A DNA stretch of 64,000 bases from Leclercia adecarboxylata (GTDB taxonomy: Bacteria > Pseudomonadota > Gammaproteobacteria > Enterobacterales > Enterobacteriaceae). Each line of letters begins with the position of its first letter. Within the stretch, counting starts at the first letter, position 1. The notes under the pieces were generated by a model that was not told the origin of the DNA, did no database searches, and saw only the letters and a list, made by a program, of their open reading frames with translations. The stretch is taken from contig NZ_CP040893.1 in NCBI RefSeq assembly GCF_006171285.1, forward strand, positions 26,411 to 90,410, read 5' to 3'. Below, piece by piece: positions 16,878-25,185 of the stretch. Made by a program: the position numbers and the translations under genes.

Positions 16878-18629
16878 TTATTTGGCAGGAGTTTCGGTCT
16901 GCTGAGTTGCTTCCGGCTGGGTGGTATCTGGTGCTGCGATTTGCTGGCCGTTAAAGAAGTTGTAAGCGCCTTCTTTTTTATTGGTCAGCGTCAGCTTAGC
17001 GAAGTAATTTTCACCGTTGCGCGGGTGCATTTCGTTAAGCGCAGATCCCCACAGGGTTGTGCGGTTAACGAGTGCCGGGTTGGTTTCATGGACATAAGGG
17101 ATGGCCGGAACGGCATCACCAGAGATCAAGCCAGCTTCGCCGATTTGCTCACCGCGTCCGTAGAAAAGAATGTCGCTACGGTCGAAGTTGCATCCGGTTT
17201 CAGAGAGCTGATCACACACCAGGTTCGGCACTTCATAAATGCGGTAGATACCGAACAGCAGGCCGATGTACTGGATGTGCGGTGTCTGCACGTAATCCGG
17301 GTCCATCGTGAAGTATTGCGGCGGAAGAGACTTGATAAAGTTCGCTGCATCGCCACCAGCGAAGCCACCGCGCATGCCGACTTTACGGGTACGGTTTACC
17401 ATGTCAGTGCTCATTTGGCTGAGCTGGTGGCGGATCAGGCCCACCCATGACTCATACTGCTGAGCTTCTGGCAGTGCGATATCAAATACGTAATTACGTA
17501 CGCAGTGGAACGCCATAGTACGCAGACGCATCATGTCTTGCTCATGGCTCAACCAGTTGCGCATAGCGGTGAACTGAATAGAGGCCATATTCAGGCCAAA
17601 CTCACGGCTGGCATCGGACGCAGACATTACCGTGTGCTCAGACGCAATGACGTACTGAGAAGGAGATACGGAATAGCTGCGCATGGTCTGGTTGATGACC
17701 GGGATCAGCTCAGGCGCTTTCTCAATGTTAATTTCAACCTGCGCCGTTAATTCGGTACCTGCAGCAGGTGCCTCGATAAACGTTACCGCGATGGTGCCTT
17801 TGTCATAGTCAACTTTGCAGTTTGCAGAAAATGCGTTGCCGTTAGCATCAGTGTCGTTGAAATACAGGTTGCCATCGCCGTCATCAACTTTTGACATACG
17901 ACGGTTGATCAGCAACTTAGTACGACCGGATTTGATAGGCATATTTTTGCCTTCAAGGTCGCTGATTTTGAAGGTGAAGACTTTTTTAGTGCCATCCGGC
18001 TGTGCTGCTTCCGGGAAGATGTAGAAACGCTTGAGCTGGGCATAGACGCCAGCCCGCTGCATGTGCAGCTCGTCACCCTTCTTGAAGCTACCGAACTCGG
18101 TACCAGCAATATTCAGGAGTTCATAAATATCAGCTTTATCGCGGTCGCATGGTACAAACGTACACGCGTCACTGGTAGCCGCACCCAGGGATGCTGGCAG
18201 GATAAGCGCTACGTATTGAGCCAGACGCATTACACCATCAGAGGTGCGCATGTCAGCTGCGACAGATTCAAACATCGCACTACCGCTGCCTTCATGTTTA
18301 TCATTCGCAGCTTCCAGCATCAGGTTTTCAGTACAGCGCTGGGCGTTAGCGAGAACGTCCGCAGGTGGCAGGCAACCGTTGCGTTTTTCGAAGTCGATCA
18401 TGGCGGAAGCCCAGCCAGTCGCCACTTGGCGCACGAAACGACGATCTACGTTTTCAAACATAGGATCTTTCGATGCACTTTCGGTCGCGGCGCGAGCCAG
18501 CTCATTCTGATCGGTGATCAGGGTGCCTTTCGCATCACGTTGAATATCTACAGTAAAAGCCATGACTCGGGCGGCGCGGTTATTGATCTCTTCGACGCGC
18601 GCGCGGGCATGCGTAATATCTTTGCTCAC
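16878..18629 (-). CDS. major capsid protein
   Basis: This 583-residue protein is probably the main head shell subunit, close in size to P1 gp23. It starts with GTG 18629 after AGGGGC. The mixed alpha/beta protein has a helical N-terminus (MSKDITHARARVEEINNRAARVMAF), a central beta-rich part with VNQTMRSYSVSPSQYVIASEH, and a region with RKVGMRGGFAGGD. It ends in a Thr/Gln/Pro-rich tail. A late-type promoter is upstream and the sheath gene directly downstream. No signal of proteolytic maturation was checked; protease and portal genes are not in this window. Confidence 0.8.
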   Translation of the reverse strand: MSKDITHARARVEEINNRAARVMAFTVDIQRDAKGTLITDQNELARAATESASKDPMFENVDRRFVRQVATGWASAMIDFEKRNGCLPPADVLANAQRCTENLMLEAANDKHEGSGSAMFESVAADMRTSDGVMRLAQYVALILPASLGAATSDACTFVPCDRDKADIYELLNIAGTEFGSFKKGDELHMQRAGVYAQLKRFYIFPEAAQPDGTKKVFTFKISDLEGKNMPIKSGRTKLLINRRMSKVDDGDGNLYFNDTDANGNAFSANCKVDYDKGTIAVTFIEAPAAGTELTAQVEINIEKAPELIPVINQTMRSYSVSPSQYVIASEHTVMSASDASREFGLNMASIQFTAMRNWLSHEQDMMRLRTMAFHCVRNYVFDIALPEAQQYESWVGLIRHQLSQMSTDMVNRTRKVGMRGGFAGGDAANFIKSLPPQYFTMDPDYVQTPHIQYIGLLFGIYRIYEVPNLVCDQLSETGCNFDRSDILFYGRGEQIGEAGLISGDAVPAIPYVHETNPALVNRTTLWGSALNEMHPRNGENYFAKLTLTNKKEGAYNFFNGQQIAAPDTTQPEATQQTETPAK

Positions 18630-18678
18630 AGGTCAGCCCCTATTTAGGGCGCGGTGTGAGGTTACTTTTGACAGTCAC

Positions 18679-18702
18679 AGTAAATGGACTTTGTACTTTG
18701 CA
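18679..18702 (-). promoter_or_regulatory. late-type promoter before major capsid gene
   Basis: Minus strand CAAAGTACAAAGTCCA is followed by TTTACT. It has the shared late element and spacing, about 50 bases upstream of the capsid start. Confidence 0.6.
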
Positions 18703-18786
18703 AATAGCTTAAAATTAAAAATTAATTTGTTTACCTTAGATTTTGTATTATTTTTACGTGGATTAGTCGCATGGAGAATTACGCGT

Positions 18787-19185
18787 ATGTCTTATGAGGT
18801 TTATTACCGTTATGCCGGTGGCGGCACCAGTCATTACACCAGAACGGCATCACGCCGCATTGCCAGCAATCACTTGCTGGCTATCCTGGATGAGGAGGAG
18901 GTAAGGGGGCTGGCTTCTCATATTGTCATGACTCACAACGAGAAGCTGATTCTGGAAGCACAAACGTCCGTGGACACTGAAAGCATTCTAAATTCCGTGG
19001 CGTATCCCCGCGTTGGCGCGCCTCCTCGCAAGCATAAGGCGACCACGCTTGCGGTATACATCCCCGAAGCTGCATCAGACTATATCCGCAAACGTGGAAA
19101 GGGTTCTCCATCGGCGGGTATGGAAGCGATCCTGATTGAAGTGGGCGGCGAGGAAATGGCGCGCGCTTTCAACATGAATAAATAG
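18787..19185 (+). CDS. small RHH-like protein, possible regulator
   Basis: This 132-residue protein starts at ATG 18787 with GGAGAA nine bases upstream; the longer upstream frame has no such site. The C-terminal 45 residues ([36 protein letters not shown]) have the strand-helix-helix pattern of ribbon-helix-helix DNA-binding proteins. The N-terminal part ([19 protein letters not shown]) is unusual. It lies divergently from the capsid promoter and is followed by a stem-loop, so it is a single-gene unit. A repressor or plasmid-copy role is speculation. Confidence 0.6.
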   Translation: MSYEVYYRYAGGGTSHYTRTASRRIASNHLLAILDEEEVRGLASHIVMTHNEKLILEAQTSVDTESILNSVAYPRVGAPPRKHKATTLAVYIPEAASDYIRKRGKGSPSAGMEAILIEVGGEEMARAFNMNK

Positions 19186-19193
19186 GCCTCCTT

Positions 19194-19216
19194 GCTGGCG
19201 AAACCTCGCCAGCTTT
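19194..19216 (+). terminator. terminator after the RHH-like gene
   Basis: GCTGGCG-AAACCT-CGCCAGC followed by TTTACC, eight bases after the stop codon. Confidence 0.6.
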
Positions 19217-19267
19217 ACCCCTTCCACCCGCTTTCCTAATCTGGCGACATATCCCTATATCTTTTAT

Positions 19268-19285
19268 ACTGTATTTTTATACAGT
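19268..19285 (+). promoter_or_regulatory. LexA-type SOS box and promoter for umuDC
   Basis: ACTGTATTTTTATACAGT has the exact CTGT-N8-ACAG arrangement of enterobacterial LexA operators. It overlaps a TATACT -10 (19265-19270) that has TGGCGA 17 bases upstream. Expression is therefore expected to follow host DNA damage. Confidence 0.85.
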
Positions 19286-19310
19286 GCTTAAACATTCGGA
19301 TATGTTTCTT

Positions 19311-19736
19311 ATGTTACTGATAACTCCAATAAATAATCCAGAACGACTCGCTATCCCGCTTTTCCTTGAGAAATGTGCCGCTGGGTTTCCCAGCCCCGCC
19401 CAAGACTACGTGGAGGCAGAGCTTGATTTAAACCAATACTGTATTCGTCACCCGGCAGCGACATTCTTTGTGCGCGCAAGTGGCAATAGCATGAATGATA
19501 TCGGCCTCAAAGATGGGGACCTGCTGGTGGTGGATCGTTCATTGCGCCCTGAGCACGGTGATATCGTCATTGCCGAGGTTGATGGCGGGTTTACCGTTAA
19601 GCAGCTACTGACCAGACCGAAGCTGGCGCTACAGCCAATGAATTCTGCCTACTCAGCAATTTATCCCGATCCAGACACGCTTTGCATATTCGGGGTTGTC
19701 ACCCATTTTGTTCACACTACCCGGGGCCAGGCGTAA
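19311..19736 (+). CDS. umuD: UmuD-like SOS mutagenesis peptidase
   Basis: UmuD is a LexA-fold self-cleaving protein; its processed form joins UmuC to make polymerase V. From ATG 19311 the protein is 141 residues and its Ser60 (ASGNSM) and Lys97 (FTVKQL) fall at the same numbers as the catalytic pair of E. coli UmuD, which supports this start over GTG 19284 and ATG 19302. The cleavage site would be Ala24-Gly25 (KCAAGFPSP) instead of Cys-Gly, the same residues LexA uses. It is coupled to umuC by TAATG and sits behind a LexA box. Confidence 0.9.
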   Translation: MLLITPINNPERLAIPLFLEKCAAGFPSPAQDYVEAELDLNQYCIRHPAATFFVRASGNSMNDIGLKDGDLLVVDRSLRPEHGDIVIAEVDGGFTVKQLLTRPKLALQPMNSAYSAIYPDPDTLCIFGVVTHFVHTTRGQA

Positions 19737-21007
19737 TGTTCGCGCTGGCTGATGTGAACAGCTTTTACGCCAGCTGTGAAAAGGCTTTCCGGCCGGATCT
19801 GCGGCATAAGCCTGTCGTCGTTCTTTCAAATAACGATGGCTGCATAATTGCAAGATCGAAGGAAGCGAAGCGGCTAGGTATCAAGATGGGGGTTCCCTGG
19901 TTCCAGCTCAAAACCATGCAATTCCCGGAGCCAGTGATCACCTTTTCAAGCAATTATGCGCTGTATGCAAGCATGAGCGCCCGCGTGATGCGTTGCCTTG
20001 AAGAATTGTCTCCCCGGGTTGAACAGTATTCAGTGGACGAAATGTTTCTTGATGTACGGGGCATTAATGGCTGCATGACTTTTGAGGAATTCGGCCACCA
20101 GCTGCGCGATCACGTCCGGTTATCTACCGGACTAACTATTGGTGTGGGCATGGGTCCCACGAAGACGCTGGCGAAGGCCGCTCAGTGGGCCGGGAAAGAA
20201 TGGCCGCAATTCGGCGGCGTCCTGGCGTTAACGCCGGGCAACCGCAATCGTATTGATAAAATGTTGTCGCTGATGCCGGTTAATGAGTTATGGGGCGTTG
20301 GCGGGCGGATCTCCAAAAAACTAAATGCGCTGGGGATCACCACGGCACTTGAGCTGGCTCGCACGCACCCGGCATTCATCCGCAAGAATTTCAGCGTGGT
20401 GCTGGAGCGAACCGTCCGGGAGTTATGTGGTGAAAGTTGCATAAATCTTGAGGAAGCACCACCAGCTAAACAGCAGATTGTATGCAGCCGATCTTTTGGT
20501 CAACGGATCACCACCTATGACGAGATGAGGCAGGCAATATGTCAGTATGCTGAACGTGCCGCTGAAAAGTTGCGATTGGAGGGTCAATATTGCCGACATA
20601 TCTCAGCATTCATCAAAACATCCCCATTTAACGTCCATGAGCCGTATTACGGCAACGTGGCGAGTGAAAAACTGGTCATAGCAACCAGAGACAGCCGAGA
20701 CGTTATCAATGCAGCTGTACGCGCGCTGGACCGCATATGGGTAGACGGACATCGTTATGCTAAAGCCGGAGTCATGCTTAACGATTTCGTGCCGTCTGGA
20801 GTGAGCCAGTTGACCTTGTTTGACGATGTTCAACCCCGGGCCAATAGCGATCAGCTCATGAAGGTTCTTGATGGGATTAACAACTCAGGATTAGCACATG
20901 TATGGTTTGCGGGAAGAGGGATTGCACCAGACTGGCAGATGAAGCGTGAAATGCTTTCACCTGCCTACACTACCCGCTGGAAAGATATTCCTCTTGCCCG
21001 GTTTTAA
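19736..21007 (+). CDS. umuC: UmuC-like translesion DNA polymerase V subunit
   Basis: This 423-residue Y-family polymerase copies past DNA lesions with UmuD'. The start ATG overlaps the umuD stop. Conserved parts: [15 protein letters not shown] with metal ligand Asp6, VVVLSNNDGCIIAR, and YSVDEMFLDV with Asp101/Glu102 at E. coli positions. A thumb/HhH region (LWGVGGRISKKL) and little-finger domain follow. Full length and apparently intact. Phage-plasmids and conjugative plasmids often carry such operons. It ends immediately before the iteron region. Confidence 0.92.
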   Translation: MFALADVNSFYASCEKAFRPDLRHKPVVVLSNNDGCIIARSKEAKRLGIKMGVPWFQLKTMQFPEPVITFSSNYALYASMSARVMRCLEELSPRVEQYSVDEMFLDVRGINGCMTFEEFGHQLRDHVRLSTGLTIGVGMGPTKTLAKAAQWAGKEWPQFGGVLALTPGNRNRIDKMLSLMPVNELWGVGGRISKKLNALGITTALELARTHPAFIRKNFSVVLERTVRELCGESCINLEEAPPAKQQIVCSRSFGQRITTYDEMRQAICQYAERAAEKLRLEGQYCRHISAFIKTSPFNVHEPYYGNVASEKLVIATRDSRDVINAAVRALDRIWVDGHRYAKAGVMLNDFVPSGVSQLTLFDDVQPRANSDQLMKVLDGINNSGLAHVWFAGRGIAPDWQMKREMLSPAYTTRWKDIPLARF

Positions 21008-21104
21008 ATGTGTGCTGGGGGGATGAATATGTGCGTTGGCGGGAGCGGTCCTGAGAATGTGTGCTGCAGGGAAGCATCGTGCGTTTAGATGTGTGCTGGT
21101 GGGA
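21008..21104. repeat. iteron group 1 (four direct copies)
   Basis: Direct repeats of consensus ATGTGTGCTGGNGGGA begin at 21008, 21029, 21058 and 21089. Consensus and placement match the iterons that RepA binds in plasmid P1. Confidence 0.85.
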
Positions 21105-21160
21105 AATTCTAAGGCTGAATGCCCATGTTTCGAACGTGACAGGCCTAATTCTGCCTTCTA

Positions 21161-21208
21161 TCCCGCCAGCGCACATGTTAGATGGGCGAGTTGCCCATCA
21201 GCGCACAT
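21161..21208. repeat. iteron group 2 (two inverted copies)
   Basis: Two copies in the opposite orientation (TCCCGCCAGCGCACAT at 21161, GCCCATCAGCGCACAT at 21193) lie between the direct groups. Confidence 0.8.
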
Positions 21209-21220
21209 CTGTAAGGTTGT

Positions 21221-21295
21221 TTATCCACATATCCACTTGATAGATCCAGTAAATAGATCCCAAATAGATCCCAAACAGTTCCAAACAGATCCCTG
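21221..21295. other. origin core: DnaA box and short direct repeats
   Basis: A perfect DnaA box TTATCCACA lies at 21221-21229. It is followed by short direct repeats of the AAATAGATCCC type (21241-21295) in A+T-richer sequence, a likely unwinding region of the theta origin. RepA and host DnaA would act here. Confidence 0.7.
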
Positions 21296-21338
21296 ACGCC
21301 TGAGAGCCGCGCCCCGTCTGGCTTAGAAGCCTGTCCAG

Positions 21339-21440
21339 ATGTGTGCTGGCGGGATGAATATGTGCGCTGGTGGGAGGAATATGTGTGCTGGAGGGTTGAA
21401 TGTGTGTGCTGGCGGGATGTAAGGTGTGTGCTGGCGGGAT
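21339..21440. repeat. iteron group 3 (five direct copies)
   Basis: Copies start at about 21339, 21360, 21381, 21402 and 21423, spaced exactly 21 bases (two helical turns). They lie just upstream of repA, where RepA binding in P1 also represses its own promoter. Confidence 0.88.
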
Positions 21441-21494
21441 AAGCGATCCTTTTATTCACATGATGTCACAGGCCCAATTATTTAAGGCAACCGT

Positions 21495-22361
21495 ATGACT
21501 GATAAAACTTTTATCTCTGATGCGCTATTCAGCGACATGGAATCTCGGGAAAAACAGTTAACAGTTAATTCCAATAATACGGTTCAGCCAGTGGCATTGA
21601 TGCGGCTGGGTGTTTTCGTTCCGAAGCCCACAAAATCCCAGGGTAACAACAACATCGTTGACGCCTCCGAACTCTTCTCACAGTTGGAGTTGGCCCGCGC
21701 TGAGGGCTACGACAATATAAAGATTGGCGGACCTCGCCTCGATATGGATGTGGATTTTAAGGTGTGGATAGGGGTGATCTTTGCGTTTAGTAAGCACGGC
21801 CTTAAAACGAACAAGATTCAGCTGAAATTTTCTGACTTTGCAAAAGGGTGTGGGTTCTCAGCAAAACGTATAGACGGGCGTCTGAGGCTATCCATACATG
21901 AATCCCTGGGTAAGCTGCGTAACAAATCCATATCGTTCAAGCGTGGGGAAGATGCCCGGGGAAGCTACCAAACCGGCTTACTGAAAACTGGCTACTTTGA
22001 TGCTGATCGTGACATTGTTGAGCTGGAGGCTGATGAAAAGTTGTGGGAACTGTTTCAGCTGGACTACCGGGTATTGCTCCAGCAGCACGCGATCAAGGCA
22101 CTCCCCAAGAAGGAAGCTGCTCAGGCCATCTACACCTTCATCGAAAGTTTGCCAGCCAGCCCTATCCCTGTTTCTTTTTCCCGGCTGCGTGAGCGCCTTT
22201 CACTGGCGTCCAGTGTCAGTGAACAAAATCGAACCATCAAAAAAGCGTTAGAACAGCTTCAAACCATTGGCTATCTGGAGTTTTCGCTTACCAAAAAGGA
22301 ACGTGAAAACTATTTGATAATTCATAAGCGACATCCCAAGTTAAAACCGTCTGGCGTTTAA
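21495..22361 (+). CDS. repA: P1-type replication initiator RepA
   Basis: This 288-residue iteron-binding initiator opens the plasmid origin. It matches the P1 RepA sequence I remember over nearly its whole length: LTVNSNNTVQPVALMRLGVF (24-43), GPRLDMD-DFK-WIGVI-AFSK, SIHESLGKLRNK and ELEADEKLWELFQLDYRVLLQ-HA. Two winged-helix domains are expected. It starts at ATG 21495, 55 bases after the last iteron, so autoregulation is likely. Copy number would be low, in keeping with the partition systems. Confidence 0.92.
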   Translation: MTDKTFISDALFSDMESREKQLTVNSNNTVQPVALMRLGVFVPKPTKSQGNNNIVDASELFSQLELARAEGYDNIKIGGPRLDMDVDFKVWIGVIFAFSKHGLKTNKIQLKFSDFAKGCGFSAKRIDGRLRLSIHESLGKLRNKSISFKRGEDARGSYQTGLLKTGYFDADRDIVELEADEKLWELFQLDYRVLLQQHAIKALPKKEAAQAIYTFIESLPASPIPVSFSRLRERLSLASSVSEQNRTIKKALEQLQTIGYLEFSLTKKERENYLIIHKRHPKLKPSGV

Positions 22362-22436
22362 TTTTTAATGTGCCTGTCGGTTAAGAATTTAAGCACGTAA
22401 TTAGAATAATAAACTACCTTAATTAAGGATTAGTAG

Positions 22437-23372
22437 ATGGTTACATACAATACCATGAGATTAAACGTCCCTAAGTCATGGGATGAATTTGAAGACATTT
22501 GCAAAAGCTCCTTCCAATTAAGATGGTCTACCCATAATTTGACCAGGCATGGCAGGGCAGGGCAAAAGCAAGATGGGGTTGATGTTTATGGCAATGACTC
22601 ATTCGCACAATTCGTTGGTATCCAGTGCAAAAATACCGTTTTGGGAATAAATCAGCAAACTATAGTGGATGAGGTAGAAAAGGCCGAAAAATTCAGACCA
22701 GAAATAAAGGTCCTTTACATTGCCACAACAGCACCAAGAGACGCTACCATTCAGGCCTTCGTCAGGCAATTTAATGTCACGAGGCAGCAGCAAGGAAAAT
22801 TCCCGATTAGCGTCGAGTTTTGGGATGATATAACAGCAGATTTAACGAAAGATCCTGCCGTACTTAGGCAGCATTACCCACAAATGTTTGACCAAACCGA
22901 ACCAACGAGAGAGGAACGGTTACGAAGTCGAGATATCTCAAATTTGTTGGCGCTGCTCGATGTTATAGACTTTCCATCAACAATTGAGCATTTAAGATGG
23001 GATGCAAAATATATTCACTCATTAATAACTTATGAGTACAGCAATATATATTCTGTCTACTCATCACCTGTGTTTACCTTGAGTGATCCCGCTTTGTCGA
23101 ATATTACAGAGGCTCTCGTTGTGGCATGGAGCGATTTAATGGTTTCGTTCAGGGATGCGCCATATGATTATTTGTCACATAGTGACACTTACAGTTTTCA
23201 CACCCCTGGAGACTTTTGCCGAAATCAAGAGGAACATGATTTATATGATAAAATCACAGGTCAGATCAGAGATCTCAGAGTTAGGATTAGGGATTTTTGC
23301 GAATTGATAAATTCGCATTACTCTGAAATCAATCTAAATGAAACCAGCATGCGTGCCCAAAGGCATTATTGA
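22437..23372 (+). CDS. Mrr/PD-(D/E)XK-like restriction endonuclease-domain protein, candidate defence gene
   Basis: Residues 1-155 look like the nuclease domain used as effector in several anti-phage proteins: W15-D-EFED, HGRAGQKQDGVDVYG with Asp49, VGIQCKNT with Gln63-x-Lys65, and the ATTAPRDATIQAF and VEFWDDI patterns. The remaining 150 residues are helical and A+T-rich in codon use, with no family recognised; they could sense a trigger. It has its own ribosome site (AAGGA) and is flanked by the rep operon and a stem-loop, a typical cargo spot. Nuclease activity and defence are inference. Confidence 0.72.
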   Translation: MVTYNTMRLNVPKSWDEFEDICKSSFQLRWSTHNLTRHGRAGQKQDGVDVYGNDSFAQFVGIQCKNTVLGINQQTIVDEVEKAEKFRPEIKVLYIATTAPRDATIQAFVRQFNVTRQQQGKFPISVEFWDDITADLTKDPAVLRQHYPQMFDQTEPTREERLRSRDISNLLALLDVIDFPSTIEHLRWDAKYIHSLITYEYSNIYSVYSSPVFTLSDPALSNITEALVVAWSDLMVSFRDAPYDYLSHSDTYSFHTPGDFCRNQEEHDLYDKITGQIRDLRVRIRDFCELINSHYSEINLNETSMRAQRHY

Positions 23373-23385
23373 TACAGTTGCTTGC

Positions 23386-23410
23386 GAAGGGCGGCGTTTT
23401 GCAGCCCTTC
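23386..23410 (+). terminator. stem-loop after the nuclease gene
   Basis: GAAGGGC and GCCCTTC flank an 11-base loop. It lies 14 bases after the stop codon, between convergent genes. T-content afterward is low. Confidence 0.45.
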
Positions 23411-23425
23411 TTACAGTCATACTGT
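23411..23425. repeat. single GTCATACTGTCAT motif
   Basis: TTACAGTCATACTGTCAT repeats the dispersed CATACAGT-type motif in the gap between the nuclease and Rz1 genes. Confidence 0.5.
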
Positions 23426-23727
23426 CATAACTTCATATTGTAATCGTTACGCAGCTGGTTGCGCGCGTTACACTGTTCAAAAGCGTCGTACAGCACTTCC
23501 GTATACGCCGGGTACTGCTCCAGGTATTCCGGGCTATCCTCGGGTATCAGGCACTGTAGATACGGCATCGCCTGCTTCTGGGGCAGCGTTACCACTTTCG
23601 TTGTTGTTATAATTTCCGGCGTTGATTTGCCTGGCGCGCGCTCGCTGCATCCTGATAACAGAGTCAGGCACACGCAAACCTTGCAGACCAGCGCGCTTAA
23701 TTTCACTTGTGATATTGATAATGGCAT
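23425..23727 (-). CDS. o-spanin lipoprotein Rz1
   Basis: This outer-membrane subunit of the spanin complex fuses the two membranes at the last step of lysis. From ATG 23727 (GAGG upstream) it is 100 residues. A signal peptide ends in lipobox LLSGC with Cys27 as the lipidation site, followed by a short Pro-containing periplasmic part. Its 5' part overlaps the end of the Rz gene in another frame, the classical Rz/Rz1 arrangement, and its 3' part extends beyond. Confidence 0.85.
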   Translation of the reverse strand: MPLSISQVKLSALVCKVCVCLTLLSGCSERAPGKSTPEIITTTKVVTLPQKQAMPYLQCLIPEDSPEYLEQYPAYTEVLYDAFEQCNARNQLRNDYNMKL

Positions 23728-24046
23728 TTCGGCTATCCTCGCTGAGTTTTGCCAGTCGGGTTTCAAGGTCTTTTTGGCGGGTAAGATGCTCTTGGAGTGC
23801 AGCCTCCCGGGTTGCCAGTTCAGTTTCCAGCACGCCGATATGATCCTGCTGCTGCACCGTGGCCTGTTTGAGCGAGCCTACTTGCCCGTTAAGAGTGTCG
23901 TTTTCCTCTGTCAGTTTCCCCGTCTCTTTTTCCAGTGCATCCACGTAGTCCAGATGATCCGTTACAGCGGTATAAGCCTGAATAAGCCCATAACTAAACA
24001 GGGCGAGAGCTGCGGCCATCAGCGGGCCTTTCACTCCTGAAAGCAT
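23534..24046 (-). CDS. i-spanin Rz
   Basis: This 170-residue inner-membrane spanin has a single N-terminal transmembrane segment (LMAAALALFSYGLIQAY, about 9-25) followed by a long coiled coil (LDYVDALEKETGKLTEENDTLN through about 115). It works with Rz1 to disrupt the outer membrane. It starts two bases after the preceding gene stop, in the same late unit as the PAAR gene. Confidence 0.85.
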   Translation of the reverse strand: MLSGVKGPLMAAALALFSYGLIQAYTAVTDHLDYVDALEKETGKLTEENDTLNGQVGSLKQATVQQQDHIGVLETELATREAALQEHLTRQKDLETRLAKLSEDSRNAIINITSEIKRAGLQGLRVPDSVIRMQRARARQINAGNYNNNESGNAAPEAGDAVSTVPDTRG

Positions 24047-24048
24047 TT

Positions 24049-24819
24049 TTAATCCTCTTTGAGTGCGCTAATAACGCCTGGTGGCATGATCGCGGAAATG
24101 GCATGCGCCATAACCGGATCGCTGGTCAGGCCAACGGTTAACGTAATGGCGACGGCATTGTTGAGAGATTGCTTTGCCGTGCCTGTCGCCTGGTTTACCT
24201 GGTTTGTGTAATTAGTCGTTAACGTCGTGTTATTAGCGACCGGGGAAAACTGCGCATCGAGCGCGACTACTGCCAGGCGTAAATCCTCAACTTGTTTTTC
24301 GCTCAGCGCCGGAGTAGGAGCAACTACACCGCCTTCTGGCGGCGTGGCTGGCACCGCGAGCAGGGTATTAATGGATGTCATCGCCTTGACGAGATCAGGT
24401 GTTCTAACGGCGCTTAGCGCATCGCGCAGCGCCTGGCTTGTAACACGATCATTAAGCGCGGCCACCAGCGGAAAAGCTGGAGGTGGATTTAGCCGGTTGC
24501 CCTTTGCATAGCACTCCCAGCCAATTTTCATCTGCAGTAATTCTGACGGGGTGATATAGGGTTCCAAAGCTTTACTGAATGCCCCGGCTGCGCTTCCCGC
24601 CTGTGTGGCCTGGCTCATATAGCCCGCTATTTTGGCTGTATAGCCAGTAATGGATGCCGGGTAGGGCGTACCCGCCACCAGTAAAGGGGTAAGAGTTTGT
24701 ACCAGCGCACCCGCCAGCGTAACGATCTCCCCGCATACGGTAATGGGTAGCGGTGTTACCGCGCCCTGGGCGTTGAGGATGCTGAAAGCCTCAATTTGTT
24801 TGTCGTCGTCTAACATCAT
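24049..24819 (-). CDS. unknown virion-unit protein following PAAR
   Basis: This 256-residue helical protein overlaps the PAAR gene by ATGA, so the two are made together. It has long Ala/Thr/Leu-rich helices, a Pro-rich linker (LAVPATPPEGGVVAPTP, about 154-170) and a hydrophobic C-terminal stretch (AVAITLTVGLTSDP). It might be a spike adaptor or a packaging/ejection helper, but I recognise no family. Two ATGs at 24819 and 24816 are both possible starts. Confidence 0.65.
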   Translation of the reverse strand: MMLDDDKQIEAFSILNAQGAVTPLPITVCGEIVTLAGALVQTLTPLLVAGTPYPASITGYTAKIAGYMSQATQAGSAAGAFSKALEPYITPSELLQMKIGWECYAKGNRLNPPPAFPLVAALNDRVTSQALRDALSAVRTPDLVKAMTSINTLLAVPATPPEGGVVAPTPALSEKQVEDLRLAVVALDAQFSPVANNTTLTTNYTNQVNQATGTAKQSLNNAVAITLTVGLTSDPVMAHAISAIMPPGVISALKED

Positions 24820-25100
24820 GCCACCTGAAAAAATCCGTCACCGGTTGCCACAACCGAACCGCAGGAAACCGGGTCCGACACGCACACAATTGCCTTTCCG
24901 TTCACCGTAAACCACGGGCGCGTGGACACGGCCACGCCGCTGTGGGATGAATTGCCGTCTGAGTGGTCCGGGAACAAATTGCCGTCCACCAGCACGGCCT
25001 TGCCATTAATTTTCAAAAATGGCTCGGCCTCGGCGGTTTTACGTGGTGGGAATGCACCGTGCCCTGAACAGATAGAGTCGATAGTGCCTGCTGCGCTCAT
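24816..25100 (-). CDS. PAAR-like spike-tip protein
   Basis: This 94-residue protein shows the repeated Gly-rich beta layout of PAAR proteins that sharpen the tip of contractile tail spikes: ICSGHGAFPPR near 10-20, INGKAVLVDGNLFPDH, VNGKAIVCVSDPVSCGSVV. His and Cys residues could bind the usual tip metal. It is the first gene after a late-type promoter and is coupled to the next gene, with spanins following. The cognate spike is probably the gp5-like protein at 33.3-34.0 kb. Confidence 0.8.
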   Translation of the reverse strand: MSAAGTIDSICSGHGAFPPRKTAEAEPFLKINGKAVLVDGNLFPDHSDGNSSHSGVAVSTRPWFTVNGKAIVCVSDPVSCGSVVATGDGFFQVA

Positions 25101-25128
25101 GATGCCTCCTGTAGTGAGAACAGGAGTT

Positions 25129-25150
25129 AGGATAGGGAGGTTGTGGTTTA
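25129..25150 (-). promoter_or_regulatory. late-type promoter before PAAR/spanin unit
   Basis: Minus strand TAAACCACAACCTCCC is followed directly by TATCCT, with the same spacing as five other copies. It lies about 30 bases before the PAAR start. Confidence 0.55.
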
Positions 25151-25159
25151 GGACATAAA

Positions 25160-25182
25160 AAAACCCGCCAGCTGGCGGGTCT
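25160..25182 (-). terminator. strong terminator after antitoxin gene
   Basis: ACCCGCCAGCTGGCGGGT is a perfect palindrome followed on the minus strand by seven T. It separates the TA unit from the PAAR late promoter. Confidence 0.85.
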
Positions 25183-25185
25183 TTA

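Noticed and set aside
19284..19310. Longer UmuD start at GTG 19284 or ATG 19302
   Set aside because: GTG 19284 lies in the LexA box; ATG 19311 places the catalytic Ser and Lys at the same numbers as E. coli UmuD.
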